Source: Lewinellaceae bacterium
GTDB lineage: Bacteria > Bacteroidota > Bacteroidia > Chitinophagales > Saprospiraceae
Direction of reading: 5' to 3'
Assembly (NCBI GenBank): GCA_020636435.1
Contig: JACJXX010000002.1
Coordinates: 3,038,001-3,102,000, forward strand
DNA length: 64,000 bases
Part shown: positions 27,886 to 37,422 of the stretch, piece by piece
Position numbering within the stretch: position 1 is the first letter of the stretch
Layout of the letters: each line of letters starts with the position of its first letter
Translations under genes and position numbers: made by a program
Notes under the pieces: generated by a model
Seen by the model: only the letters and a program-made list of their open reading frames with translations
What the model was told of the DNA's origin: nothing
Databases searched by the model: none

Positions 27886-28051
27886 CTTAGGGGCCGGAGA
27901 AAAATAAGTTCCTCATTTCAGGCGAGCTATTTTTTCGCCAGGCAAGGCGCGGGGAGGGAGTATCCGTACGGACATGACCGATCCCGCAACGCAGCCTGGC
28001 GGAAAAAGAGCCGTATCAAATGGGGAAGTTATTCTTCTCCGGGCCCTTAAG
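27886..28051. repeat. Imperfect 60-bp inverted repeat, MITE-like (copy 1)
   Basis: The arm at about 27886-27950 matches the reverse complement of about 27983-28051 over some 60 bases with scattered mismatches. Examples are ccggagaaaaataagttcc against ccggagaagaataacttcc, and tttcgccaggc against tttccgccaggc. The centre contains the palindrome ccgtacgg. A similar arrangement is at 35064-35228. The rest of 27852-28377 has no supported gene. Confidence 0.7.
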
Positions 28052-28208
28052 TCCGAGCGCAATAGAAAATTGCACCCCGACAACGCCACCTCGGGCGCCA
28101 ATTTATTCCATTTCATTCCCTGCTCGGCCGCCTCGCGGGCAGGCAGCAGTCGTTACGCTCGTGTTCTATTGGCGTCAGAGTTGTTTGAATTTTTTTTCCC
28201 AAACTACT

Positions 28209-28323
28209 AAATCGGAGAATATTGTCTCCCCTTGGGGGGAGTTAGAGGGGGGAATATTCAAGGGTTTTCGTTTCTAAATCCCCCTCCTAACCTTCCCTCG
28301 GGGAGGACAATCTGCTTCGATTT
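28209..28323. repeat. Imperfect inverted repeat of about 50-bp arms
   Basis: The arm starting aaatcggagaatattgtc at 28209 pairs with the arm ending gacaatctgcttcgattt at 28323. The inner parts ctccccttggggggag and ctcggggagg continue the pairing. It sits 55 bp from the stop of the FG-GAP gene and may be a small palindromic element or terminator. Confidence 0.65.
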
Positions 28324-28377
28324 TAAGCGGGAAGCAAAGAGGCTGTACGTAAATTAATTCTGTCCGGCTACTTGCTA

Positions 28378-30621
28378 CTACTTCACCAAAACCTTTTCCC
28401 CCATTATCCCTCCATCAGCGGCAACCTTCACAAAATAAAGCCCCGCCGGCAGTTTGCTGACATCCAGCCGGGCGCTCGCTCCGCTCCATTCCCGCTGCGC
28501 CACCTGCTGGCCGGAGGCGTTGAACAGCCAAAGCTGCTTAAGCCCTTTCCCATCCACCTCAACCCTCAACCACTCCAATGCAGGATTGGGAAATACTTTC
28601 ACAGCCCGTTCCAACCCCGCTTCACTGGCCGGCGAAGTACTGTCGAGCCGCAACGGCGTCTGAAAACCCGACAGGCCGCCACGCTCATTGCCTACGATGA
28701 TTTCCAGCAAGCCGTCGTTGTCGATATCCGCCATGGCCGGGCGGGTGCGGCGCCCGACGTGGATATCGCCCATGGTTTCGGTGACTGGGTTGAACGCGCC
28801 ATCGAGGTTGCCTTCAATGCCGTTGTAAAACTCTATCTGGCCGACTTCCGTGCCGGTGACCAGCACGTAAGCGCCTTGTTGATCCAATACGATCGGCGCG
28901 CTGTAACCGGTAATGGAACCCGGGATCGAAGTCCGGATATTGCCCAGCCCGGGCGTGTTGGGCGCCGCTTCCGGATTCGAGTTGAACATGGGGTTGCCGG
29001 CAGTGCCCACATTCTGGAAGTAGTTGATGTTGCCGGTGCGTTCTCCAACGATCAAGTCCTGCAGGCCATCCCGGTTGAGGTCAGCGATGAAGGGAACGCT
29101 GAGCTGGCCGATGTTGATGCCCATGTATCCATACTGCCAGGGGCCGTAGGCGACCGGGTTGCCGGGGCCGGCGGTATTTTCCGCATAGAAGAGCTGGCCG
29201 AAAATTTCTCCCACCAGGATATCCAGGTCGCCGTCATTGTCGAGGTCGCCGAAAGCGGGCGCAAAGGAGTAGTTGTCGTTAAAAATACGGAGGTTGAGGT
29301 AGTTGGCGTCCGCCAGTTCGTAAGCCGGGCTGGTTGCCGTCCCAATATTTTTATAGAGGAAAAGTCGCGTGTCGCGCTGGCCGCCGGGCAGCCAGAAACC
29401 GGTATTGCCCACCACGAGGTCCAGCAGGCCGTCGGCGTTGTAATCCACAAACGCCGGATAGGCTCCGCTGCCCAGGTCGACCATGTCTTCCACAAAGAGG
29501 TCCTGCTGACGGAATTCAAAGGCCGGCTCTTCTGTCGTATTGGTGTTTTCATAGAACCACGCCGCATTGTAGTTTTCCGAAAGGTTGATGGCGTTGGGAG
29601 ATGCCACCAGATCTTTTTTGCCGTCATTGTTGAGGTCCAGAAAGAAAGCTACCGGAAAAATGGGAATAACTGCGGAGACATTCTCGCTGGGGTAGTTGGT
29701 GTCCTGGTCCACGACCCAGGCTTGCTGGCAGGTGCCGCCGTTGACCAGGTAGTTGAGCGTGCTGAAGGTGATGTCGCCGATCACCAGGTCTTTGTCTCCG
29801 TCATTATCGCTGTCAAAGGACAGCAGAGTGGAGCCGGGGTGGCGCATGGTCACCGGGGCCGTTTCGCCGATGAGGTTGAAACAATCATCGGGCGAGTCGG
29901 AAAGGCCGACGGTTTGTTCGATGCTGCTTTCGAAGATGCCCCCCCAGCAATCATCCGTCAATTGAAAAATGAGGCTGTCCAGGCCGTAACCCTTTTCGAC
30001 AGATTGGTTGGCGTACAGTTCGATGTATCCGCCCGCCGGGTTGAAGGTCAGGATGTCCAGGTCTCCGTCGCAATCCATGTCATCGATGGCGGGATAATCG
30101 ACATTGCTCACATAGACCTGGGTTTCAGTTCCGTTCAACAAAGGAAAGTTGATCAGGCTGTATTCGTTGTCAAAGGCGAGGCGCCCGAAGGCAATGTGGC
30201 CGTTTTCGTAGAAACCGTAAAAAACGATGATGCCCTGAAACGGCGCCCGCCCCTGCGCCTGGGTAAAGATGTCGACCGCGCCGTCCTGGTTGAAATCCCG
30301 CAGCAACACCCAATCGTTGAGCGCCGAAGGGAAATATTGCACATATTCGGGAGCATAGCGGTAGCTGGCTTCGCCGGGCACGCCCTCGTTGATAAAGGTG
30401 AGCTGCACATTGCCGGTGCGGTCAAAAATGTAAAGGTCAAGCACCTGATCGTTATTGAGGTCCACCGCATTAAACTGAGGGTTGTTGAGGCCTCCTGCAA
30501 GGGGGAAGGCGAGGTCTGTGCCGTTTACCCGGAAAGGAATATCAGCAGGTTGATAAGATTGGGAAAAAACAGAAAGGGCAACTGCCAGCAGCAGTCCGGT
30601 GATCCATACAGCTCTTTTCAT
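28378..30621 (-). CDS. FG-GAP/VCBS-repeat surface protein with T9SS sorting domain
   Basis: From ATG 30621 (MKRAVWITGLLLAVALSVFSQS, signal peptide) the protein has 747 residues. The longest frame adds 65 residues of intergenic character. The body holds many FG-GAP/VCBS calcium-binding loops of the form D-x-N-x-D-G (DLNNDQVLDL, DFNQDGAVD, DSDNDGDKD, DLDNDGDLD, DIDNDGLLE), which fold as a beta-propeller. The last 80 residues (VFPNPALEWLRVEV... LPAGLYFVKV) are a T9SS type A sorting domain. A role in adhesion or matrix binding is likely but inferred. The promoter region is shared with the divergent NhaC gene. Confidence 0.9.
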   Translation of the reverse strand: MKRAVWITGLLLAVALSVFSQSYQPADIPFRVNGTDLAFPLAGGLNNPQFNAVDLNNDQVLDLYIFDRTGNVQLTFINEGVPGEASYRYAPEYVQYFPSALNDWVLLRDFNQDGAVDIFTQAQGRAPFQGIIVFYGFYENGHIAFGRLAFDNEYSLINFPLLNGTETQVYVSNVDYPAIDDMDCDGDLDILTFNPAGGYIELYANQSVEKGYGLDSLIFQLTDDCWGGIFESSIEQTVGLSDSPDDCFNLIGETAPVTMRHPGSTLLSFDSDNDGDKDLVIGDITFSTLNYLVNGGTCQQAWVVDQDTNYPSENVSAVIPIFPVAFFLDLNNDGKKDLVASPNAINLSENYNAAWFYENTNTTEEPAFEFRQQDLFVEDMVDLGSGAYPAFVDYNADGLLDLVVGNTGFWLPGGQRDTRLFLYKNIGTATSPAYELADANYLNLRIFNDNYSFAPAFGDLDNDGDLDILVGEIFGQLFYAENTAGPGNPVAYGPWQYGYMGINIGQLSVPFIADLNRDGLQDLIVGERTGNINYFQNVGTAGNPMFNSNPEAAPNTPGLGNIRTSIPGSITGYSAPIVLDQQGAYVLVTGTEVGQIEFYNGIEGNLDGAFNPVTETMGDIHVGRRTRPAMADIDNDGLLEIIVGNERGGLSGFQTPLRLDSTSPASEAGLERAVKVFPNPALEWLRVEVDGKGLKQLWLFNASGQQVAQREWSGASARLDVSKLPAGLYFVKVAADGGIMGEKVLVK

Positions 30622-30818
30622 AACTTGATTTTGGTGAATTATTGAAAACTTCGTTTCTTGGGTGTTGCCCGGACGGAGGCTACTGCGGGGAGTGTTCAAT
30701 GTTCGGTGTTCAATGTTCCAGGCTATCCTGGAAACCAATGGCTTGCAGCCTGGGTGGCACAGTTCCTTGAACAGTCTCCTATAACGATATGCCCGGGTCA
30801 AAATTATAAAAAGCAAAA

Positions 30819-32858
30819 ATGAAAAACCTTTACCGGCTCACTTTTCTCTTCTTTTGTTGTGTGCTTACCAATTCCTATTCCCAAACGGATACCACCGCCC
30901 GCTCTCCTGCCCCCGAACCTTCGGTGCTGGAAGAATATACGCTTCGGGCGGACAATGGCCAGCTCGTTTTCTCTTCGGCCGGCAAGGAAGGGCCAGCCGC
31001 TGTGGCCATCAACGGAGGAGAAACAGTCCTTGCCTTCCGGGGCGGGCAGGCAACCATCGCCGCCGAGGCGGATGCCCACGGCGAATTGCTGCTCATCCGA
31101 AATGCAAAAAAACACTACCGCTTATACCATCTTTCCCAAAATCCGGATGGAAGCTACCGCTTGCGCCATATCCCGATGTGGTTGTCCATCATCCCTCCCC
31201 TGGTCGCCATTTTACTGGCGCTGATCTTCCGGGAGGTGATCATTTCCCTTTTTATCGGCGTATGGGCCGGGGCGTTCATCGCCGGCGGCATGCGCATCGA
31301 ATCGTTCTATTATTTTATACTCAGCTTCCTCGAAGTGGTGCAGCGCTACGTCATCGAGGCGCTCAACGACAGCGGGCACCTCGCCGTCCTGGTTTTTTCC
31401 CTGCTCATCGGCGGAATGGTGGCCATCATCTCCCGGAATGGCGGAATGGCGGGCGTGGTGCAGAGCTTTTCGCGTTATGCGCGCTCGCCCGTCAGCGCGC
31501 AGTTCATTACCTGGCTGCTCGGCGTGGCCATCTTTTTCGACGACTACGCCAACACCCTCATCGTGGGCAATACCATGCGCAAGGTGACCGACCAGTTCAG
31601 GGTGTCCCGCGAAAAACTGGCCTATATTGTCGACAGCACCGCAGCCCCGGTGGCGGCGGTGGCCTTCATCACCACCTGGATCGGGGCGGAACTGGGATAC
31701 ATCGACGACGGTATCAGCGGATTAAAGGGCTTCGAAGCGGACATGACGGCCTACGCCATATTTATCGCATCGTTAAAGTATTCCTATTATCCCGTCCTGA
31801 CCCTGGCCTTCATCCTCATGATCGTTTTTCTCCAACGCGACTACGGCCCGATGTACAAGGCCGAAATCCGGGCCAGGAAAACCGGCGAGGTCACCCGAAG
31901 GATGTCCGCAGCGGAGGAATCCGACCTGGAAGACCTCGACCCGGTCAAGGGGGCTCCCCTGAAGTGGCACAACGCCGTCATCCCAGTGTCTCTGGTTATC
32001 CTGATGACCATGTTTGGGCTGTTCGACACGGGAATGGCCAACACATACAGTGAATTGCTGGCCAACGGCATCGACGTTCCGACCCAAAACTGGGGGGACA
32101 TCTGGCGAAGCACCGGGCAGTTGCTGGGGGCAGACAGCAGCCTTTTCATGAAAGTCGGCAAGCTGATCGGCAATTCCGACTCTTATGTAGCCCTGCTGTG
32201 GGCCTCCCTGTCAGGCGTAGCCGCCGCCATCCTCCTTACGGTCGGAGCCCGTATCATGCAACTGGCGGAGACGATCTCCACGATGATTACCGGCTTCAAG
32301 GCCATGCTGCCGGCGCTGCTCATCCTGACCATGGCCTGGTCGCTGGCGGCCACCACCGAAGAATTGCATACGGCTACTTTTCTGACTTTTGCCCTGCAGG
32401 ACAGCGTCAACCCCTTTGTCATGCCCATGATCATCTTTGTACTGGCGGCCGTGATCTCATTTTCCACCGGATCTAGCTGGAGTACCATGGCCATCCTCTA
32501 CCCCATTGCCATACCCACCACCTGGGCTATTTGCCAGGCACAGGGCATCGAACCCGGCCTGAGCCTGGAAATCCTGTTGAATGTGATAGCCGTCACCCTG
32601 GCTGCTTCCGTGCTCGGCGACCACTGTTCGCCCATTTCGGATACGACCATCCTGAGTTCCCTGGCGTCCGACTGCAACCACATCGACCACGTGCGCACTC
32701 AGATGCCTTACGCCCTGACCGTAGGGGGAGTAAGCCTGGCCGCCGCCGGGCTGTCCACCTACCTGGGCGGCGGATGGCTAATCTGCGGAATCCTGTTGCT
32801 GAGTTCCCTGGCCGTACTTTTCCTGCTCGTATGGCGTTTTGGAAAAAAAGTAGATTAA
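30819..32858 (+). CDS. NhaC-family Na+/H+ antiporter with exported N-terminal extension
   Basis: The protein has 679 residues. It starts with a signal-like segment (LTFLFFCCVLTNSYSQ) and about 90 residues of periplasmic-type beta-rich sequence. The transporter begins at about residue 120 (LSIIPPLVAILLALIFREVIISLFIGVWAG). Later motifs include GGMVAIISRNGGMAGVV, IFFDDYANTLIVGNTMR and the end-repeat VLGDHCSPISDTTILSSLAS, all typical of the NhaC superfamily. It should exchange Na+ for H+ at the inner membrane. The soluble N-terminal domain is not part of standard NhaC. It is followed after 28 bp by the S46 peptidase gene. Confidence 0.87.
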   Translation: MKNLYRLTFLFFCCVLTNSYSQTDTTARSPAPEPSVLEEYTLRADNGQLVFSSAGKEGPAAVAINGGETVLAFRGGQATIAAEADAHGELLLIRNAKKHYRLYHLSQNPDGSYRLRHIPMWLSIIPPLVAILLALIFREVIISLFIGVWAGAFIAGGMRIESFYYFILSFLEVVQRYVIEALNDSGHLAVLVFSLLIGGMVAIISRNGGMAGVVQSFSRYARSPVSAQFITWLLGVAIFFDDYANTLIVGNTMRKVTDQFRVSREKLAYIVDSTAAPVAAVAFITTWIGAELGYIDDGISGLKGFEADMTAYAIFIASLKYSYYPVLTLAFILMIVFLQRDYGPMYKAEIRARKTGEVTRRMSAAEESDLEDLDPVKGAPLKWHNAVIPVSLVILMTMFGLFDTGMANTYSELLANGIDVPTQNWGDIWRSTGQLLGADSSLFMKVGKLIGNSDSYVALLWASLSGVAAAILLTVGARIMQLAETISTMITGFKAMLPALLILTMAWSLAATTEELHTATFLTFALQDSVNPFVMPMIIFVLAAVISFSTGSSWSTMAILYPIAIPTTWAICQAQGIEPGLSLEILLNVIAVTLAASVLGDHCSPISDTTILSSLASDCNHIDHVRTQMPYALTVGGVSLAAAGLSTYLGGGWLICGILLLSSLAVLFLLVWRFGKKVD

Positions 32859-32886
32859 GTTCATAACCAAAATAAGCCTGATAAAA

Positions 32887-35052
32887 ATGATGAAAAGGTT
32901 CTTTTTAATTGCTCTGGTATTTGTAATCTGCCGGAGCGCCAGCGCCACCGAGGGCATGTGGCTGCCCTTGCTGCTCCAACAACTCAACGAAGCGGAAATG
33001 CAGAGCCTGGGCATGAAAATGACAGCGGAAGACATCTACAGCGTCAACCAGGGCAGCCTCAAAGACGCCATCGTCCACTTTGGCGGTTTCTGCACTGCGG
33101 AAGTGATCTCCAGCCAGGGGCTGCTGCTCACCAACCACCACTGTGGCGATGAATTCATCCAATCCCATTCCACGCTCCAGAACAATTATTACGAAAAGGG
33201 CTTCTGGTCCGGGTCGAAAGCAGAAGAACTGCCCAACCCCGGCCTCTTCGCCACTTTTATCGTCCGCATTGAAGACGTCACCGGCAGCGTGCTGGAAAAT
33301 GTAACCGAAGAAATGCACCCCAAGGAACGGCAGGCCTGGGTGACCAGAAATACGGAGCGGGTGAAAAGCGAAACTGCCCGGGAAGATTACCAGGACGTGA
33401 TGATCCGCCCGTTTTTCGAAGGCAACCAGTATTTCCTGTTTGTAACCGAAACCTACCGGGATGTGCGCCTGGTGGCTGCCCCCCCTGCGTCCATCGGCAA
33501 ATTCGGCGCCGATACCGACAACTGGGTGTGGCCCCGCCATACCGGCGACTTTTCGGTATTCCGCATCTACGCCGGGCCGGACAACCAGCCCGCCGAATAC
33601 TCCGAAGAGAATGTGCCGCTGAAGCCCCGCCACTTCCTTCCCGTTTCCCTGGACGGCGTAGAGGCCGATGACTTCACACTGGTGTTCGGGTTTCCCGGGC
33701 GCACCGAAGAGTACCTGCCCTCTCCCGCCATCGAACAACGGGTCAACGTCATCAACCCCATCCGCATCGGCATACGCGACCGGACGCTCGATGTGCTGAA
33801 CGAAGCAATGCGCCGAGACCCCCAGGTGCGCCTGCAGTACGTATCCAAACAGTCCCGAATCGCCAATTCCTGGAAAAAATGGATCGGCGAAAGCCAGGGC
33901 ATCCTAAAAACCGGCGGCATAGCCAGGCGCAAAGCCTACGAAGCGGAATTTCAAAAACGCGTGGAGGACAATCCGGAATGGAAAATAAAATACAGCAACC
34001 TCCTTCCCCGTTTCAAGCAGCTATACGCAGAACAGGAACCCTACGCCAAGGCCCGGGAGTATATCGGCGAGATCGCCGGGCGCAATATCGAACTCTTCCG
34101 GTACGTCAATTCGCTGCACGGCGTGTTGAAATCGTACAACGCCAGCGGCGCAACCGCACTGGAGGGCCGCATGGATAAAATACAAAGCTTCGTCGACGGC
34201 TTTTTTAAAGACTACCAACCGGATGTAGACCGAGAGGTATTCGCCTCCCTAATGGAGGTTTACTTCAACGAACTCAGCCCGGAATACCAATCTGCATTCG
34301 CCATCGAACAGTTTGTTGCCGCCAAAAAAGACTATCAAACCCTGGCGGGGCTGGTGTACGGCAAAAGCCGGCTCATTCGCCCGGATGTGATGCGCCAGGC
34401 TATAGAAGCAGGGCCGGACGCCCTGGCCAGCATCGTACAGGAAGACTACGCTTACCACTTCATCCGGAATATCTCAGAGGTCAACGAAGGGGACGCCCTG
34501 AAAGCGTACCAGCGGATTCAGGAGGACATCGACCTGCTGCAGCGGGATTATATGCAAGCTCAGATGGAAGTATTCCCCGAGCAGCGGTTTTATCCGGACG
34601 CCAATGGCACGTTGCGCGTCGCCTACGGCAAAGTGGCCGGGTATGAGCCCCGCGATGCTGTTTACTTCCAACCGCATACTTATCTGGAAGGCGTCATGGA
34701 AAAATACGTCCCGGAGGATTATGAGTTTGACGTTCCCGGCAAATTGCGCCAGCTCTACGAAAGTAAAGACTACGGCCCCTACGGAGAAGGCGGCAAAATG
34801 CCGGTCTGCTTCATCGGCACCAACCACACTACTGGGGGCAACTCCGGCAGCCCCGCCATCGACGCCTACGGCAACCTGGTGGGCCTCAACTTCGACCGGG
34901 CATGGGAAGGCACCATGAGCGACATCAACTACGACCCTTCCATCTGCCGCAACATCATGGTGGATATCCGCTATGTGTTGTTTATCATCGACAAGCTGGG
35001 CGGCGCCGGGCACCTGGTGGAGGAGATGAAGTTGGTGCATCCGAAAGAATAG
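32887..35052 (+). CDS. S46 dipeptidyl-peptidase, DPP11-like
   Basis: The protein has 721 residues with a signal peptide ending near ASA and mature EGMWLP, the family start. Catalytic residues by motif are His85 (LTNHHCG), the Asp of the DTDNWVWPRHTGDF segment and Ser653 (GGNSGS). Eighteen residues after the Ser comes FDR, with Arg671 at the position equivalent to Arg673 of P. gingivalis DPP11. That residue distinguishes acidic (Asp/Glu) P1 preference from DPP7, which has Gly. The enzyme is expected in the periplasm, releasing dipeptides for nutrition. It is probably co-transcribed with the antiporter. Confidence 0.92.
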   Translation: MMKRFFLIALVFVICRSASATEGMWLPLLLQQLNEAEMQSLGMKMTAEDIYSVNQGSLKDAIVHFGGFCTAEVISSQGLLLTNHHCGDEFIQSHSTLQNNYYEKGFWSGSKAEELPNPGLFATFIVRIEDVTGSVLENVTEEMHPKERQAWVTRNTERVKSETAREDYQDVMIRPFFEGNQYFLFVTETYRDVRLVAAPPASIGKFGADTDNWVWPRHTGDFSVFRIYAGPDNQPAEYSEENVPLKPRHFLPVSLDGVEADDFTLVFGFPGRTEEYLPSPAIEQRVNVINPIRIGIRDRTLDVLNEAMRRDPQVRLQYVSKQSRIANSWKKWIGESQGILKTGGIARRKAYEAEFQKRVEDNPEWKIKYSNLLPRFKQLYAEQEPYAKAREYIGEIAGRNIELFRYVNSLHGVLKSYNASGATALEGRMDKIQSFVDGFFKDYQPDVDREVFASLMEVYFNELSPEYQSAFAIEQFVAAKKDYQTLAGLVYGKSRLIRPDVMRQAIEAGPDALASIVQEDYAYHFIRNISEVNEGDALKAYQRIQEDIDLLQRDYMQAQMEVFPEQRFYPDANGTLRVAYGKVAGYEPRDAVYFQPHTYLEGVMEKYVPEDYEFDVPGKLRQLYESKDYGPYGEGGKMPVCFIGTNHTTGGNSGSPAIDAYGNLVGLNFDRAWEGTMSDINYDPSICRNIMVDIRYVLFIIDKLGGAGHLVEEMKLVHPKE

Positions 35053-35063
35053 AAAACCCGAAT

Positions 35064-35228
35064 TTAGGGCTTGCGCAAGAATAACTTACCGCTTTTGGCG
35101 GCATCTTTTGCACCTGCCCGGCGTCAAAAAGCCTCGCCGTAGCTTGGGCTACGTCTGCGTTTTTTTCCTTGGCCAGGCACAAAATATGCTCCCCAAAATT
35201 CGGAACTTATTCTTGCGCAACCCCTTAA
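35064..35228. repeat. Imperfect inverted repeat, MITE-like (copy 2)
   Basis: The ends ttgcgcaagaataactt (35071) and aacttattcttgcgcaa (about 35204-35220) are complementary except for one base. Pairing continues with about 70 percent identity through the arms, and the centre holds gtagcttgggctac. The arms resemble those at 27886-28051 (AATAAGTTCC-like end, then a T tract and GCC-GG), suggesting one dispersed family. Confidence 0.65.
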
Positions 35229-35242
35229 GAAATGGAAACAGC

Positions 35243-35274
35243 AAGGCCCGATTCGGAAAACCGAACCGGGCCTT
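35243..35274 (-). terminator. Strong hairpin downstream of dnaK
   Basis: The 14-position stem aaggcccgattcgg (35243-35256) pairs with 35261-35274 around an aaaa loop with one mismatch. It begins 22 bases past the dnaK stop. There is no pronounced U tract on the minus strand, so it may be a terminator or a 3'-end stabiliser. Confidence 0.6.
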
Positions 35275-35296
35275 GGTCTAAGCAGGCGGGCTGTCT

Positions 35297-37225
35297 TTAC
35301 TTCTTCTTATCCTCGTCGACCTCCTCGAACTCGACGTCGGTCACATCGTCCGGGCCGGGGCCGCCGCTGGCCTGGCCTTCCTGAGCGCCGGCTCCGCCGT
35401 TGCCCGGCTCGGCCTGCGCTTGTTGCGTGGCCTGGTAGAGGTCCTGGCTGGCAGCCTGCCAGGCCTGGTTGAGGGCCTCGGAAGCCGTGTCGATCTTGCC
35501 GAGGTCTTCGGCCTTGTGAGCTTCCCTGAGGTCGTTCAGGGCAGTCTCGATCGCGCCCTTCTTGTCGGCCGGAATCTTATCGCCGTATTCCTTCAGTTGC
35601 TTATCCGTCTGGAATATCAGCGTATCGGCGGCGTTCAGCTTCTCGACCCGCTCGCGGGCCTCTTTATCAGCCTCGGCGTTGGCCTGAGCCTCCGCCCTCA
35701 TGCGCTCGATCTCTTGCTTGGACAGACCGGTAGAGGCTTCTATCCGGATGGATTGCTCCTTGCCGGTGCCTTTGTCCTTGGCGTGAACGTGCAGGATGCC
35801 GTTGGCGTCGATGTCAAAAGATACTTCGACCTGGGGTACGCCACGCGGCGCCGGCGGGATGCCATCCAGGATAAAGCGCCCGACGGTGCGGTTGTCTCTG
35901 GCCATGGGCCGCTCGCCCTGCAGGACGTGAATTTCGACCGAAGGCTGGTTGTCGGCAGCCGTGGAGTACACTTTGGATTTCTTGGTCGGAATGGTGGAGT
36001 TTGACTCGATGATCACATCGTAAACACCACCCATCGTTTCGATGCCCAGCGACAGCGGCGTGACGTCGAGCAGCAGCACGTCCTGGACATCGCCGCTCAG
36101 TACCCCGCCCTGGATGGCGGCGCCGACGGCGACTACCTCATCCGGGTTTACCCCTTTGTTGGGCTTCTTGCCAAAAAAATCTTCAACTGCCTGCTGGATG
36201 CGCGGGATGCGCGTAGAACCACCGACGAGGATGATCTCATCGATATCGTCATTGGTCATATTGGCATCCTTCAGGGCCTTGCGGCAGGGTTCCAGCGTAC
36301 GGGCCACCAGGCTGTCTGCCAGTTGCTCGAACTTGGCGCGGGACAGTTTCAGGACCAGGTGCTTGGGCACGCCGTCCACTGCCGTGATGTAGGGCAGGTT
36401 GACCTCCGTCTCGGAAGAAGCGGACAGTTCGATCTTAGCCTTCTCGGCAGCGTCCTTCAGGCGCTGGAGCGCCATGGGGTCCTTGCGCAGGTCAATGGCT
36501 TCCTGCTGCTTGAAATTATCGGCCAAATAGTCGATGATCACGCGGTCGAAGTCGTCGCCGCCGAGGTGGGTGTCGCCGTTGGTGGATTTCACTTCGAAAA
36601 CGCCTTCCCCCAGTTCGAGGATGGAAATGTCGAAAGTGCCGCCGCCAAGGTCGTACACGGCGATGGTGATGTCTTTGTTGCGCTTATCCAGGCCATAGGC
36701 CAGCGCTGCGGCAGTCGGTTCGTTGATGATCCGGCGAACCTTCAGGCCGGCGATCTCGCCGGCTTCTTTGGTCGCCTGGCGCTGAGAGTCGTTAAAATAA
36801 GCCGGCACCGTCACTACCGCCTCCGTAACATCCGTCCCCAGAAAATCTTCCGCCACCTTTTTCATCTTCTGCAAGACCATGGCGGAAATCTCCTGCGGCG
36901 TGTACGTGCGGCCGTCAATATCCACCCGCACCGTGTCGTTATCTCCTTTAACCACCTTGAAGGAGGAATTTTCCACCTCGGATTTCACCTCGCTGAAACG
37001 ATGGCCCATGTAACGCTTGATAGAAGATATGGTGCGTTGAGGGTTGGTGATGGCCTGCCGTTTTGCCGGGTCCCCGATTTTTCGCTCGCCGTTATCCATA
37101 AAAGCGACGACAGAAGGCGTCGTTCTGCGTCCTTCGTCGTTCGGGATAACCACGGGTTCGTTACCCTCCATTACGGCTACACAGGAGTTTGTAGTACCTA
37201 AGTCAATCCCAATAATTTTACCCAT
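35297..37225 (-). CDS. dnaK: Molecular chaperone DnaK (Hsp70)
   Basis: From ATG 37225 (MGKIIGIDLGTTNSCVAVMEG) the protein has 642 residues, the usual length. The nucleotide-binding domain shows the phosphate motifs IGIDLGTTNS, IAVYDLGGGTFDISIL and the adenosine motif ILVGGSTRIP. The substrate-binding domain (LLDVTPLSLGIETMGGV) and C-terminal lid follow, ending in an acidic DVEFEEVDEDKKK tail. It folds client proteins with DnaJ and GrpE, neither of which is in the window. The longest frame adds nine residues and was not used. Confidence 0.98.
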   Translation of the reverse strand: MGKIIGIDLGTTNSCVAVMEGNEPVVIPNDEGRRTTPSVVAFMDNGERKIGDPAKRQAITNPQRTISSIKRYMGHRFSEVKSEVENSSFKVVKGDNDTVRVDIDGRTYTPQEISAMVLQKMKKVAEDFLGTDVTEAVVTVPAYFNDSQRQATKEAGEIAGLKVRRIINEPTAAALAYGLDKRNKDITIAVYDLGGGTFDISILELGEGVFEVKSTNGDTHLGGDDFDRVIIDYLADNFKQQEAIDLRKDPMALQRLKDAAEKAKIELSASSETEVNLPYITAVDGVPKHLVLKLSRAKFEQLADSLVARTLEPCRKALKDANMTNDDIDEIILVGGSTRIPRIQQAVEDFFGKKPNKGVNPDEVVAVGAAIQGGVLSGDVQDVLLLDVTPLSLGIETMGGVYDVIIESNSTIPTKKSKVYSTAADNQPSVEIHVLQGERPMARDNRTVGRFILDGIPPAPRGVPQVEVSFDIDANGILHVHAKDKGTGKEQSIRIEASTGLSKQEIERMRAEAQANAEADKEARERVEKLNAADTLIFQTDKQLKEYGDKIPADKKGAIETALNDLREAHKAEDLGKIDTASEALNQAWQAASQDLYQATQQAQAEPGNGGAGAQEGQASGGPGPDDVTDVEFEEVDEDKKK

Positions 37226-37422
37226 GTTATGTGATTTTAGATTTTGTTCCAATTTATGTCATACTTAGCCCATCAATGGGTATGCCAAGCCTGAAATATC
37301 CCCCTGTTTATGACAAAACTGCTACGAATCGGCAGAATCAGGCGGCAATTGACAGCAGAATGGGGGCACGCGGCAACAAAAAGGTGACAAAAAGGCAGAA
37401 AGTGTCAGGCGCAAGGCCGGGG

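Noticed and set aside
28372..30645. A 757-codon plus-strand frame opposite the FG-GAP gene
   Set aside because: The minus strand has a signal peptide, D-x-N-x-D-G loops and a sorting domain. The plus frame is a mirror of the repeats.
35064..35228. Rho-independent terminator of the S46 gene
   Set aside because: The arms are far longer and more mismatched than a terminator and resemble the element at 27886-28051, so a mobile repeat is the better reading.
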